Positions 1 to 7,802 of a stretch of 16,866 bases of DNA are shown piece by piece. A program made the position numbers and the translations under genes. The notes beneath the pieces were generated by a model, which was not told where the DNA came from, did not search any database, and saw only the letters and a program-made list of their open reading frames with translations. Numbering within the stretch: position 1 is the first letter of the stretch; each line of letters begins with the position of its first letter. This DNA comes from Zoogloeaceae bacterium (GTDB lineage: Bacteria; Pseudomonadota; Gammaproteobacteria; Burkholderiales; Rhodocyclaceae). Location: NCBI GenBank assembly GCA_031259605.1, contig JAIRLE010000169.1:1-16866 (forward strand). The letters run 5' to 3'.

Positions 1-41
1 CAGGCATGAACGCGAAGCAAGTATGGCTTGCAGCGCAGAAA

Positions 42-118
42 TGGCGCGCCCGAGACGATTCGAACGTCCGACCCCTGCCTTCGGAGGGCAGTACTCTATC
101 CATCTGAGCTACGGGCGC
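42..118 (-). tRNA. tRNA-Arg (anticodon CCG)
   Basis: The minus strand folds into a complete 77-nt cloverleaf. The acceptor stem is GCGCCCG/CGGGCGC (7 bp), followed by discriminator G and an encoded CCA end. The anticodon stem is CTGCC/GGCAG with loop CTCCGAA, so the anticodon is CCG and it reads the CGG arginine codon. The D arm is GCTC/GAGT. The T arm is closed by a G-T wobble and carries the loop TTCGAAT. It is transcribed away from the cytochrome gene to its right. Nothing supportable is seen in bases 1-41. Confidence 0.96.
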
Positions 119-189
119 GCAGTGGAGCTGCGATGATACTGGTTTTGCCGGGCAGCGTCCATTATTTCGTCTGTTTCGTGCGCTGGCGG

Positions 190-195
190 TATAAT
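190..195 (+). promoter_or_regulatory. Candidate -10 box of the cytochrome gene
   Basis: A perfect TATAAT lies 35 bases upstream of the start at 231, in the space between the tRNA and the cytochrome gene. No convincing TTGACA-like -35 box is seen at the right distance; the best is a weak TTCGTC at 166-171 with an 18-bp spacer. The assignment is therefore tentative. Confidence 0.45.
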
Positions 196-230
196 CATGA
201 CTTTCCAATTTACAAGCGAAGGACGATGGC

Positions 231-749
231 ATGAACCGGACTCTATTGTATGCAATCGTGATTGCAGCGGGTTTGTTTTTGGCGGTTGCCGTGCCTTTGG
301 CGTTGAAAGGCGGAGCGGTGCCTTCGACGGAGGATGCGGCACAGCGTATTGCGCCAGTGGCCAATTTTGAATTGCAGGGCGCGACAGCGGTGGACGCGGC
401 AGCGTCGGACGTGGCAGCGGCGGACGTGGCGGCGTCGGACGAAAGCGCGGCGACTCCGGCAGCGACGGAAAGCGTAGCGGTTCCGGAAAGCCCCGCAGTT
501 CCGGCGGTGAAGGATGGCGCGAGCGTTTATGCCTCGCTCTGTTTCACTTGTCACGACTATGGCGTTGCCGGAGCGCCCAAGAAGGGCGACAAGGCGGCTT
601 GGGCAAGCCGTTTGGCGGCGGGTGAAGAGGCGCTTTATGCAACCGCGCTGAACGGCAAGGGACTCATGCAACCCAAAGGCGGGAATCCGGCCTTGTCGGA
701 CGCGGAGGTCAAGTCCGCCGTGGATTATCTGATTGCTTCCGTGCGTTGA
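231..749 (+). CDS. Membrane-anchored cytochrome c5-like monoheme protein
   Basis: This 172-aa protein starts with an uncleaved-signal or anchor-type hydrophobic segment (about residues 5-26). An Ala/Val/Asp/Ser-rich low-complexity linker follows (about 51-95), then a C-terminal cytochrome c domain. The heme attachment motif is CFTCH at 104-108, and Met146 in GLMQPKGG is the likely axial ligand, as in the cytochrome c5 family (small periplasmic electron carriers). The start at 231 is supported by AAGGA at 219-223, 7 bases upstream. The linker is encoded by imperfect 15-bp repeats, described separately. The domain assignment is strong. The redox partner is unknown; the peroxidase downstream at 1198 is a plausible electron acceptor but is not in the same tight operon. 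Confidence 0.9.
   Translation: MNRTLLYAIVIAAGLFLAVAVPLALKGGAVPSTEDAAQRIAPVANFELQGATAVDAAASDVAAADVAASDESAATPAATESVAVPESPAVPAVKDGASVYASLCFTCHDYGVAGAPKKGDKAAWASRLAAGEEALYATALNGKGLMQPKGGNPALSDAEVKSAVDYLIASVR
384..443 (+). repeat. 15-bp minisatellite in the cytochrome linker
   Basis: Four consecutive 15-base units (384-398, 399-413, 414-428, 429-443) match each other imperfectly around GCAGCGTCGGACGTG. They keep the reading frame and encode an alternating (A/S)-D-V-A-A pattern between the membrane anchor and the heme domain. Unit number could vary between strains and change linker length without breaking the gene. Confidence 0.75.
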
Positions 750-837
750 GCGCATCGGGCACCTGAAGACTGCCGGGGGCGCTTCCGGCGGACAAGGGCG
801 CATGACCGATATGTCCCCCGTTCGGGGTTTGTCGTTC

Positions 838-1114
838 GTCGTTTTTATAAGGCAATCGCATGAATGCCAACTTCGCATTTTCAGTTCGCGCCACCACCTG
901 CCGACCGCTCTCCCGCTCTCCCGCTCTCCCGCTTGGCGGGAAAGTGTACCCCAAAGGGGTGAGAGATGGTGTTGTACCTCCGGCGTAGCCGCAAAAATCA
1001 AGGCGTCTTGAATAAAGCACCTGGGGTTGAACCCCTCTCCCGGTTTCGGTCACTCTTTCTTGATGCGGGAAAGGGGAAAAACGGGCATTCATGCGATTGC
1101 TTTGGTCGTTTTTT
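838..1114. repeat. MITE-like structured element with inverted ends
   Basis: The gene-free stretch 750-1197 contains an inverted repeat of about 20 bp. GGCAATCGCATGAATGCC at 852-869 is matched in reverse complement, 17 of 18 bases, at 1084-1101; extending outward, AAG faces CTT/CTTT. Just outside each arm lies the same direct 9-mer, GTCGTTTTT (838-846 and 1105-1113), which could be a target-site duplication. Inside are three perfect tandem copies of GCTCTCCC (907-930), a hairpin TCCCGC-TTG-GCGGGA (927-941), a hairpin ACCCC-AAA-GGGGT (948-960) and a hairpin GGGGT-TGA-ACCCC near 1023-1035. No protein-coding potential is convincing. A non-autonomous mobile element or a dispersed genomic repeat would fit; a single copy in this window cannot prove mobility. 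Confidence 0.5.
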
Positions 1115-1197
1115 ACCGAGATTCCCCTGAAAACGCCCCGAACGCGATAAAATGATTGCGTTTTCCCCTGAGACAAGAGAATAGCGGGTGTTTGCAC

Positions 1198-2247
1198 ATG
1201 TTGAACCGAAAAACGGAACATGCTTCTTCGTGGTGGAAAAAATGGCTTGCGTTGGGGTTGGTGGTGGGTATTGCCCTGGCGCTGGGCGGCATCTATTTTC
1301 ATTTCCAGCCTCACGAGACGGCGGAGCCGGCAAGGGATGTCCTGCACAACGAGATGGCGGCGCCCAGCATGCGCTTGGATGAGCCATTGTCGCCCATTCG
1401 TGAACTGGCGGCGTTGAACGCGCAGAAAGTGGCGTTGGGGAATATCCTGTTTCATGACGCGAGACTTTCGCGTGACGGCAGCGTCAGTTGCGCCACATGT
1501 CATGATCTGGCGACGGGCGGCGTGGATCGGCGCGCCCGTTCTCTTGGCGTGGGTGGGCAGGAAGGCGACATCAATGCGCCGACGGTATATAACGCCGTCT
1601 TCAACTTCCGTCAGTTCTGGGATGGACGCGCGGGCAGTCTGGAAGAGCAGGTGGCGGGGCCTTTGCTCAATCCGGTGGAAATGGCGAATACCTGGGAAAA
1701 GGTGTTGTCGACCTTGCGCGCGGACGCGCGGATGGCGTCGTCTTTTCGCGCCATTTACCAATCGGAACCTACCGCGGAGGCGGTGCAGGACGCCATTGCC
1801 GAATACGAGCGCTCCCTGGTGACGCCTTCGCGCATGGATCGCTGGCTGCTGGGCGACGCCAGCGCGCTCACAGATGAGGAACTGGAGGGCTATCGTCTTT
1901 TCCGGCGGCATGGTTGCGTGGCCTGTCATCAGGGGGAAAATGTCGGCGGCAATCTTTTCCAGCGTTTTGGCGTGATGCAGGATTATTTTGCCGGAAAGAA
2001 GGCGACACAGGCGGAACTGGGGCGTTTCAACGTTACGGGGCGTGAGGAAGACAAACATGTGTTCAAGGTGCCCAGTTTGCGCAATGTAGCGCTGACCGCG
2101 CCATATTTTCATGACGCTTCGACGGATTCGCTGGAAGAGGCGGTAGCGCTCATGGGGCGTTTCCAGTTGGGGGTAGACCTCTCCCAGGAAGATGTTTCGT
2201 CCATCGTGCTCTTTTTGCACACACTCACCGGGGAGAAACTGCAATGA
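1198..2247 (+). CDS. Diheme cytochrome c peroxidase (CcpA/MauG family)
   Basis: A 349-aa periplasmic-facing protein that likely reduces H2O2 to water with electrons from a small c-type cytochrome. An N-terminal hydrophobic anchor (about residues 15-36) precedes two CxxCH heme sites, CATCH at 98-102 and CVACH at 240-244. Family landmarks include FWDGRAGSLEEQ and GPLLNPVEM in the first domain and KVPSLRNVALTAPYFHD in the second. I chose the ATG at 1198 because it directly precedes the signal segment. An in-frame TTG at 1156 would add 14 residues, but it has no better ribosome site and the site before 1198 is also weak. The stop overlaps the next start by ATGA (2244-2247), so the diguanylate-type sensor is probably translationally coupled. 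It could alternatively be a MauG-like oxidase rather than a true peroxidase. Confidence 0.88.
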   Translation: MLNRKTEHASSWWKKWLALGLVVGIALALGGIYFHFQPHETAEPARDVLHNEMAAPSMRLDEPLSPIRELAALNAQKVALGNILFHDARLSRDGSVSCATCHDLATGGVDRRARSLGVGGQEGDINAPTVYNAVFNFRQFWDGRAGSLEEQVAGPLLNPVEMANTWEKVLSTLRADARMASSFRAIYQSEPTAEAVQDAIAEYERSLVTPSRMDRWLLGDASALTDEELEGYRLFRRHGCVACHQGENVGGNLFQRFGVMQDYFAGKKATQAELGRFNVTGREEDKHVFKVPSLRNVALTAPYFHDASTDSLEEAVALMGRFQLGVDLSQEDVSSIVLFLHTLTGEKLQ

Positions 2248-5126
2248 GACTGAAACCGGTTTGGCGCACACTCTTGCCGTGGTTATTGCTGGTGCTGCTA
2301 GGCAGCGCGCTGTTCGTGTTTTACGTTCAGAGCAGCGTAGTTGACGACAAGGCGCGCGACCGGGTTGAACTGGATATGCGTCAGATTCTGGCGCTGGATA
2401 CCCGGATCAATCTGGACATGCTGCGGTTGCGGCATCGTCAGTTGCAGGGCTATGATTCATTGGCGAGTTCCGCCTTGCAGGTGACAAATCTGTTGCAAGG
2501 ACTGCAAATGCAGTTTGAGCGTATGGGGCGTCCGGAAACCCTGGCCTCTGCCCGTCAGTCATGGCGCGCGAAAGAAATGGCGCTGGATGATTTCAAGCGC
2601 CAGAATACCGTGCTGGTCAATTCCCTATATCACTTTGTCAATCTTGCCCGGCAGCTTCAGACGGCGAAAACGGGCAGCACCGATCTGTTGAACGCCGTTA
2701 CCCGCGACGTGTTGGTGTTCGTCAATGAGCAGCAGACAGAGGAAATCCCGGCCATTTTTGCTCATCTGGAACAACTGGAGGCGCTCAGCAAAACCTGGTC
2801 GGGCATGGCGGCGACGCGCAGTTCACTGCTGGCGGCGCACGCGCGGCAGATTGTAAATAATCACCTGCCGGTGCAACGCCTGATGTTTGCCGTCTCGCGC
2901 AACCATTTTACGCAGGATCTGGAACTGGCCTATGGCGAATATGTCCGCGCCTATAACCAGACCGCCGTGCAGGCGGAATACTACCGGCGACTGATGGCGA
3001 TATTTTCGCTGATCATGGTGGTGGCGGTGGTGCTGATTGTGCTGCGTCTGCAATATACGGCGCGGGAACTGGAAAGCAGTCATTCCCTGCTGGACAACAT
3101 TGCCGATCATCTGGGCGAAGGCATTTTGAGCTTTGATGGCGAAGGGCGATTGAACTTCATGAACCGGCGCGCCGAAATCCTGCTGGGCAGGCGGGAAGCG
3201 GACTTGCTGGGGCGCGATTTGGCGGAAATCTGGCCACGCGAATCCCAATCGGATTCCGCCTTTCGCGCCGCGCGCCAGGCCGGATGTTCGTTCGAGGGCG
3301 AAGAATGGCTGTGTCGCGCCAATGGCGAGCATTTCCCCGCATTCTTCCTTGGCGGGCCGCTGCCGGGGCTGGATGACGCGAACATCGCGCAGGGGTATGT
3401 GGCGTCTTTCCGCGACGTCACCACGCAGCATCAATCCGAGGAACGCTTGCGCATTGCCGCCAGCGTCTTCGACAGTCTTTCCGAAGCCATGACCATTGCC
3501 GGGCCGGATGGGCGGATCATTTCGATCAATCCGGCTTTTTCCCAGATTACCGGCTATAGCGAGGCTGATGCCCGGGGCAGGACGCCGGGCGAATTGCTGG
3601 GTTCCGGTCTGCATGACAAGGAATTTTTCCGCGACATGTGGCGTAGCTTGGAGGAATCTGACCACTGGCAAGGGGAAATCATCAATCGTCGCAAGAATGG
3701 AGAAACTTACCCTGAATGGCTTTCCATCACGGTGGTGCGTAATGAGGAAGGCGACGTGGCGCAGTATATTGCGCTCTTTTCCGACATTTCCGAGCGCAAG
3801 CAGGTGGAAGCCCGCATTCATCGCTTGTCCTACCACGATCTGCTGACGGGACTGGCCAACCGGCTGCTGTTCCAGGATCGTCTGGAAACCGCGGTGCGGC
3901 AGGCGCATCGCAATCGTCGTCCGTTGGCGGTCATCTTGTTCGATCTCGATCATTTCAAGAACATCAATGACTCCCTGGAACATCGCGCGGGCGACAATCT
4001 GCTGTCCGCTGTGGGACAGCGGGTACAGGCGCTGCTGCATGAAGGCGATACCCTGGCGCGGCTTTCCGGCGACGAATTCGCCATTTTGCTGCCGGACGGC
4101 ATTACTTCCCACGCGGACGCCGCCAAGCAGGCCAGCCTTGTCATGAGCGCCTTTGCCGCACCGTTCGAGCTGGAAGGGCGGGAGATACACATTACGATCA
4201 GTATCGGCATTGCCGTCTATCCCGCCGATGGCGAAACCTGGGAAATCCTGCTGAAGAACGCCGATGTGGCGTTGCACAACGCCAAGAGCGCCGGACGCGC
4301 CACCTTCCGTTTCTTTCAGGAAAGCGACAACCTGCATTCACTGGAGCGTCTGGAACTGGAAAACGACTTGCGCCACGCCATCCGGCGCAACGAATTGCGT
4401 CTTTACTATCAACCGCAGATCGATACGAAGAGCGGCATGGTTTATGGCGTGGAGGCTCTGTGCTACTGGCAGCATCCCACGCGCGGTTTGCTCATCCCGC
4501 AAGACTTCATCGGCCTGGCGGAAAATTCCGGCTATATCGAAACCCTGGGACGCTGGTGTCTGGAGACCGGCTGTCGGCAACTGGTGGAATGGCAGCATTC
4601 CAGCCTGCCGATACAGTGGATTGCCGTCAATATTTCCGCACGCCAGTTCCGCAATCCCGGCTTTGCGGAAATGGTGCTGGAAATCGTCGAGACTACCGGC
4701 ATCAATCCGAATTGCCTGGAGCTTGAATTGACCGAGTCCTCGATGGTCGATGATCCGGAGCGCATCTTCAATGTGTTTACCTATCTGCGCAAGCGGGGTT
4801 TGCGGATTGCCATCGATGATTTCGGCACCGGCTATTCCTCGCTTTCCTATCTGGCGCGCTATCCAGTGGATGTGGTCAAAATCGACAAGAGCTTCGTTGA
4901 CGGCATCGTCGGCGATGGCGAGCAGAATACCTTTTCGCTGGTGCAGGCGGTGGTGCTGATGGCGCATACCCTGCACATGAAAACCGTCGCGGAGGGCGTG
5001 GAAACCGAAGAACAACGCCGCTGTCTGATGGAAATGCAATGCGACCTGCTGCAAGGCTACCTCTATTCCCGCCCCTGCCTTGCTTCCGCGCTCATCGACC
5101 TGCCCTGTGTGACCGACAACGATTGA
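2244..5126 (+). CDS. PAS-GGDEF-EAL membrane sensor, atypical EAL signature
   Basis: A 960-aa c-di-GMP signalling protein. In order it has a membrane segment (about 10-29), a helical extracytoplasmic sensor region (30-248), a second membrane segment (251-268), two PAS domains (about 277-395 and 403-522), GGDEF (about 528-690) and EAL (about 703-948). The GGDEF active site reads SGDEF at 608-612. The position of the inhibitory RxxD motif reads HEGD, so product inhibition through the I-site is probably lost. DSLEHRAGD carries Glu where Gly is usual. In EAL, the usual E-x-L-x-R reads EALCY (737-741), with Tyr741 replacing the conserved Arg. Other phosphodiesterase landmarks remain: NISARQF, LELTES, DDFGTGYSS, KIDKSF, AEGVET and QGYLYSRP. 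It may be a diguanylate cyclase with a weakened phosphodiesterase, or a c-di-GMP-binding receptor. It overlaps the peroxidase gene by 4 bases. Confidence 0.93.
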   Translation: MRLKPVWRTLLPWLLLVLLGSALFVFYVQSSVVDDKARDRVELDMRQILALDTRINLDMLRLRHRQLQGYDSLASSALQVTNLLQGLQMQFERMGRPETLASARQSWRAKEMALDDFKRQNTVLVNSLYHFVNLARQLQTAKTGSTDLLNAVTRDVLVFVNEQQTEEIPAIFAHLEQLEALSKTWSGMAATRSSLLAAHARQIVNNHLPVQRLMFAVSRNHFTQDLELAYGEYVRAYNQTAVQAEYYRRLMAIFSLIMVVAVVLIVLRLQYTARELESSHSLLDNIADHLGEGILSFDGEGRLNFMNRRAEILLGRREADLLGRDLAEIWPRESQSDSAFRAARQAGCSFEGEEWLCRANGEHFPAFFLGGPLPGLDDANIAQGYVASFRDVTTQHQSEERLRIAASVFDSLSEAMTIAGPDGRIISINPAFSQITGYSEADARGRTPGELLGSGLHDKEFFRDMWRSLEESDHWQGEIINRRKNGETYPEWLSITVVRNEEGDVAQYIALFSDISERKQVEARIHRLSYHDLLTGLANRLLFQDRLETAVRQAHRNRRPLAVILFDLDHFKNINDSLEHRAGDNLLSAVGQRVQALLHEGDTLARLSGDEFAILLPDGITSHADAAKQASLVMSAFAAPFELEGREIHITISIGIAVYPADGETWEILLKNADVALHNAKSAGRATFRFFQESDNLHSLERLELENDLRHAIRRNELRLYYQPQIDTKSGMVYGVEALCYWQHPTRGLLIPQDFIGLAENSGYIETLGRWCLETGCRQLVEWQHSSLPIQWIAVNISARQFRNPGFAEMVLEIVETTGINPNCLELELTESSMVDDPERIFNVFTYLRKRGLRIAIDDFGTGYSSLSYLARYPVDVVKIDKSFVDGIVGDGEQNTFSLVQAVVLMAHTLHMKTVAEGVETEEQRRCLMEMQCDLLQGYLYSRPCLASALIDLPCVTDND

Positions 5127-5163
5127 GGCCTGCTGGATCATCGATTACCGGGAAAAGGAAACG

Positions 5164-5493
5164 ATGCACCTTGTCTATCTGGCGCTCGCCATCGTGGCCG
5201 AAGTCGTGGCAACGACCAGTCTGAAAGCCTGCGCGGGATTCACGCGCTTCTGGCCATCCTGCGTGGTGATCGCGGGCTACTGCCTCGCCTTTTTCTTTTT
5301 GTCGCTTGTCATGGAAAAGCTGCCGGTTGGCGTCATTTACGCGATCTGGTCGGGAGCGGGCATCGTGCTCGTTACCATTGCCGCGTGGTTCCTCTACGGA
5401 CAAAGGCTGGACCCGCCCGCACTCCTCGGCATCGCTTTCATCCTCGCGGGCGTCGTGGTGATAAACGTGTTTTCGCAATCGGCGCCGCATTGA
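5164..5493 (+). CDS. emrE: EmrE-like small multidrug resistance (SMR) exporter
   Basis: A 109-aa, four-helix inner-membrane protein of the SMR family, which exports cationic hydrophobic compounds in exchange for protons as an antiparallel dimer. Length and sequence match the EmrE (Qac) branch rather than the guanidinium exporter Gdx/SugE. The essential membrane Glu is E13 (E14 in E. coli EmrE). GFTRFWPS, YAIWSGAGIVL (Tyr59, Trp62), FYG/LYGQRLD-type loop GQRLDPPA and the C-terminal NVFSQSAPH closely follow the EmrE pattern. AAGGAA at 5155-5160 is a good ribosome site for ATG 5164. It lies 37 bases after the c-di-GMP gene and may be co-transcribed, although the two functions are not obviously linked. 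Confidence 0.92.
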   Translation: MHLVYLALAIVAEVVATTSLKACAGFTRFWPSCVVIAGYCLAFFFLSLVMEKLPVGVIYAIWSGAGIVLVTIAAWFLYGQRLDPPALLGIAFILAGVVVINVFSQSAPH

Positions 5494-5506
5494 AACCGGA
5501 GTTGCC

Positions 5507-6051
5507 ATGATGAAACCTTTGAAATTCATTGGCGTCTTGCTGCTTCTTGCCGTAGCGGTTTTCCTTGTGCGCAATCGGAGCCTGTCTCATGCAGATCAGT
5601 TGGCGCTGTCTGTCGATCTGAACCAGTTTTCCTCCAGCATGGGCGAAGCCGAAGTCCAGCAATTTCTTCCTGATCTTGGATTGAAATGCACGGACACGGA
5701 ATCCGGTTTCCCTCTTGGGAATCGCGTCTGTTATCAAACCTGAATTCTTTCAATGACATTGAAGCCACACAGGTTGCTTTTTTCTTCAGGGGAAAATATC
5801 TGGCCAATTTCAAGATAGACATTCCCTGGCAGAGCCATCAGGGCATGATAGATAAATTGCGTGCGGATTATGGCTTGCCCGCGAGTGAGCAGAAAGAGCC
5901 GCGTAGCGGCGTACGTCTCATGGGTTGGCGGATCAATGGAGGTAGCCTGCTTTATAACCTGGACGAGGATCGGGACGTCTCGAAGTGGAACAGTCTGCTT
6001 TGGATGAGCCACAAAGAGGTTGCGGCCAGGGGCGGGGTTCATGCAAGATGA
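5507..6051 (+). pseudogene. Unknown membrane-anchored protein, broken by a frameshift
   Basis: The first frame (5507-5743) gives 78 residues with an N-terminal hydrophobic segment (about 7-21, preceded by MMKPLKF) and ends prematurely. A second frame continues through NSFNDIEATQVAFFFRGKYL, GMIDKLRADYGLP and LMGWRINGGSLLYNL to the stop at 6049-6051. Adding one A to the AAA run in the CAAACCTGA stretch (about 5737-5740) would join them into one protein of about 181 aa reading ...CYQNLNSFND. This indicates a single-base deletion, a sequencing error in a short homopolymer, or less likely a programmed -1 shift. I do not recognise the family. A membrane-tethered, extracytoplasmic domain is the only visible property. 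It follows emrE by 13 bases. Confidence 0.6.
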
Positions 6052-6175
6052 AATGAAGGCCGCGGGTATGGCGCGGGATGCGATTACTCATCGGTCAGTA
6101 ATTTCGGAAACACTCGAATCAAATCCATCGTTATTGCGGATGTAGCGGAACAATTCATGGGGCCGCATGGATTGC

Positions 6176-6204
6176 TTCGTCGTTTCGCTCCGAAGAATGA
6201 CGAA
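6176..6204. repeat. Short interrupted palindrome upstream of ppx
   Basis: TTCGTC (6176-6181) pairs with GACGAA (6199-6204) and an inner TTCG/CGAA stem encloses a CTC loop. The rest of 6052-6264 shows no gene. The string looks like one copy of a genome-dispersed small palindrome, but only one copy is present here. Confidence 0.35.
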
Positions 6205-6261
6205 ATTTCCGCCACTTTCAATCGTGCGCTGTGTCGGCTTTGCGGATGCCTGATTCATGGG

Positions 6262-6270
6262 TGCTAAAAT
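6262..6270 (+). promoter_or_regulatory. Candidate extended -10 promoter of ppx operon
   Basis: TGCTAAAAT at 6262-6270 fits an extended -10 box (TGn followed by TAAAAT), 29 bases before the ATG at 6300. A weak TTGCGG at 6240-6245 is the only -35-like string, with a long 19-bp spacer. Extended -10 promoters tolerate a poor -35. Confidence 0.4.
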
Positions 6271-6299
6271 GCCCGCATCTTGTCGTGAATGGGACATTG

Positions 6300-7802
6300 A
6301 TGGAATACGAAACGATGGCGGCGGTGGATTTGGGTTCCAACAGTTTTCGTCTGCAAGTCGGGCGGGTGGTGGAGGATCAGATTTATCCGCTGGATTCCCT
6401 GAAGGAGACGGTGCGTCTGGCGAGCGGGTTGACGCCGGAGAAACTGCTGGACGCGGCCAGTCTGCGGCGGGGATGGGAGGCGCTGGGGCGTTTTGGGGAG
6501 CGTATCCGCAGCCTGAACGGCAAGACCGTGCGCGCCGTGGCGACCAATACCTTGCGCGTCGCCAAGAACGCGGGCGAGTTTCTTGCGGGCGGCGAGGCGG
6601 CGCTGGGCTTTCCCATTGAAGTCATTGCCGGACGCGAGGAAGCGCGGCTGATCTACATCGGCGCGGCGCATTCCTTGCCGTTGGCAACGCACAAGCGTCT
6701 GGTGGTGGATATTGGCGGCGGTTCCACGGAATTCATCATTGGCAAGAAAGCCGAGCCGCTGCTTACGGATTCGCTCTACATGGGCTGCGTCGGCTATACC
6801 CTGCGCTATTTTCCCGATGGACGCATCGACAAGAAACGTTTGCGCGAAGCGCAATCCGCCGCCGCCAAGGAAGTGGAACTCATCGCGCACGCCTACATGC
6901 AGCAAGGCTGGAAAGAAGTCGTCGGCTCTTCCGGAACGGCGCGGGCGATAGCGGATTTGCTGGAACTGAATCATCTGAATCGCGGCAACGTGGCCGGCAT
7001 TACGCGCGAAGGACTGGAAAAGCTCGCCAACCTGTTGATCAAGGCCGGTTCCATCTACGCGCTCAATATCCCCGGCTCGCGCGCCGACCGTCTGCCGGTG
7101 TTGCCGGGCGGACTGGCGATCATGCTGGCAATCTTCGACGAACTGGATTTGACGTACATGGGTTATGCCGATGGCGCGTTGCGTCTGGGTGTGCTTTACG
7201 ACCTTTTGGGACGCTTCCAGCAAAACGACATGCGCGACGCCACTGTCAAGCAGTTTGCGCGCCGCTATCAGGTGGAACGCAAGCAGGCCGTGCGGGTGCG
7301 GCAGACATCGCTGGAAATCCTCCGCCGCCTGACCGCCGGACGCCAGAGCGAAGAGGAGACGCAGTTTCTCGCCTGGGCAGCGACACTGCATGAGATTGGC
7401 ATTTCCGTGGCGCATAACAGCTATCACAAGCATGGCGCGTACATCCTGACCTGTGCCGACATGCCGGGCTTTTCCAACAAGGATCGTTCGCTTCTGGCGC
7501 TGCTGGTGCTGGGGCATCGCGGCAAACTGGAGAAACTTTCCGTGTCGCCGGACGATCTGCTTGTCTGGCGCATGGTGTTCTGTTTGCGGCTGGCGGTGTT
7601 GTTGCATCGCAGCCGCGACGATCGCGCGTTGCCGCAATATGGCGTGGAGGCCATGCCCAAGGGCGTATTGCTGGAAATGCCCGCGCGCTGGCTGGCGGAC
7701 AATCCGTGGACCGCCGCCGCGCTGAAAGAGGAGATTCTGGCATGGCGTCAGGCCGGATTTACCCTGAAACTGAAATCCGCCGGCGCGGAACGCGGCGGAT
7801 GA
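6300..7802 (+). CDS. ppx: Exopolyphosphatase (Ppx/GppA family)
   Basis: A 500-aa cytoplasmic enzyme that removes terminal phosphates from polyphosphate; the GppA-type pppGpp activity is a family alternative. The ASKHA phosphate-binding motifs are visible: AAVDLGSNSFR (residues 7-17) and VVDIGGGSTEF (about 135-145), with GREEARLIYIG between them. Further landmarks are GSSGTARAI and LPGGLAIM, then a C-terminal HD-like helical domain with WAATLHEIGISVAHNSYHKH. Length and order match E. coli Ppx (about 510 aa). I chose ATG 6300, with GGGA at 6291-6294, over an upstream in-frame GTG at 6231 that would place the predicted promoter inside the gene. The stop overlaps the mlaE start by ATGA (7799-7802), which links polyphosphate turnover with the lipid-transport genes at least in expression. 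Confidence 0.93.
   Translation: MEYETMAAVDLGSNSFRLQVGRVVEDQIYPLDSLKETVRLASGLTPEKLLDAASLRRGWEALGRFGERIRSLNGKTVRAVATNTLRVAKNAGEFLAGGEAALGFPIEVIAGREEARLIYIGAAHSLPLATHKRLVVDIGGGSTEFIIGKKAEPLLTDSLYMGCVGYTLRYFPDGRIDKKRLREAQSAAAKEVELIAHAYMQQGWKEVVGSSGTARAIADLLELNHLNRGNVAGITREGLEKLANLLIKAGSIYALNIPGSRADRLPVLPGGLAIMLAIFDELDLTYMGYADGALRLGVLYDLLGRFQQNDMRDATVKQFARRYQVERKQAVRVRQTSLEILRRLTAGRQSEEETQFLAWAATLHEIGISVAHNSYHKHGAYILTCADMPGFSNKDRSLLALLVLGHRGKLEKLSVSPDDLLVWRMVFCLRLAVLLHRSRDDRALPQYGVEAMPKGVLLEMPARWLADNPWTAAALKEEILAWRQAGFTLKLKSAGAERGG

Noticed and set aside
753..800. Intrinsic terminator after the cytochrome gene (GCCGG ... CCGGC)
   Set aside because: The stem is short with an open GC-rich loop, and no T-run follows.
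709..2271. A 520-codon open frame on the minus strand
   Set aside because: It is antisense to the peroxidase, crosses the structured repeat, and is rich in Arg/His/Gln typical of reverse-strand shadows of high-GC genes; no motif is seen.
2823..4337. A 504-codon open frame antisense to the GGDEF-EAL gene
   Set aside because: The plus-strand frame has unmistakable domains throughout, and the antisense translation has shadow-like composition and no recognisable family.
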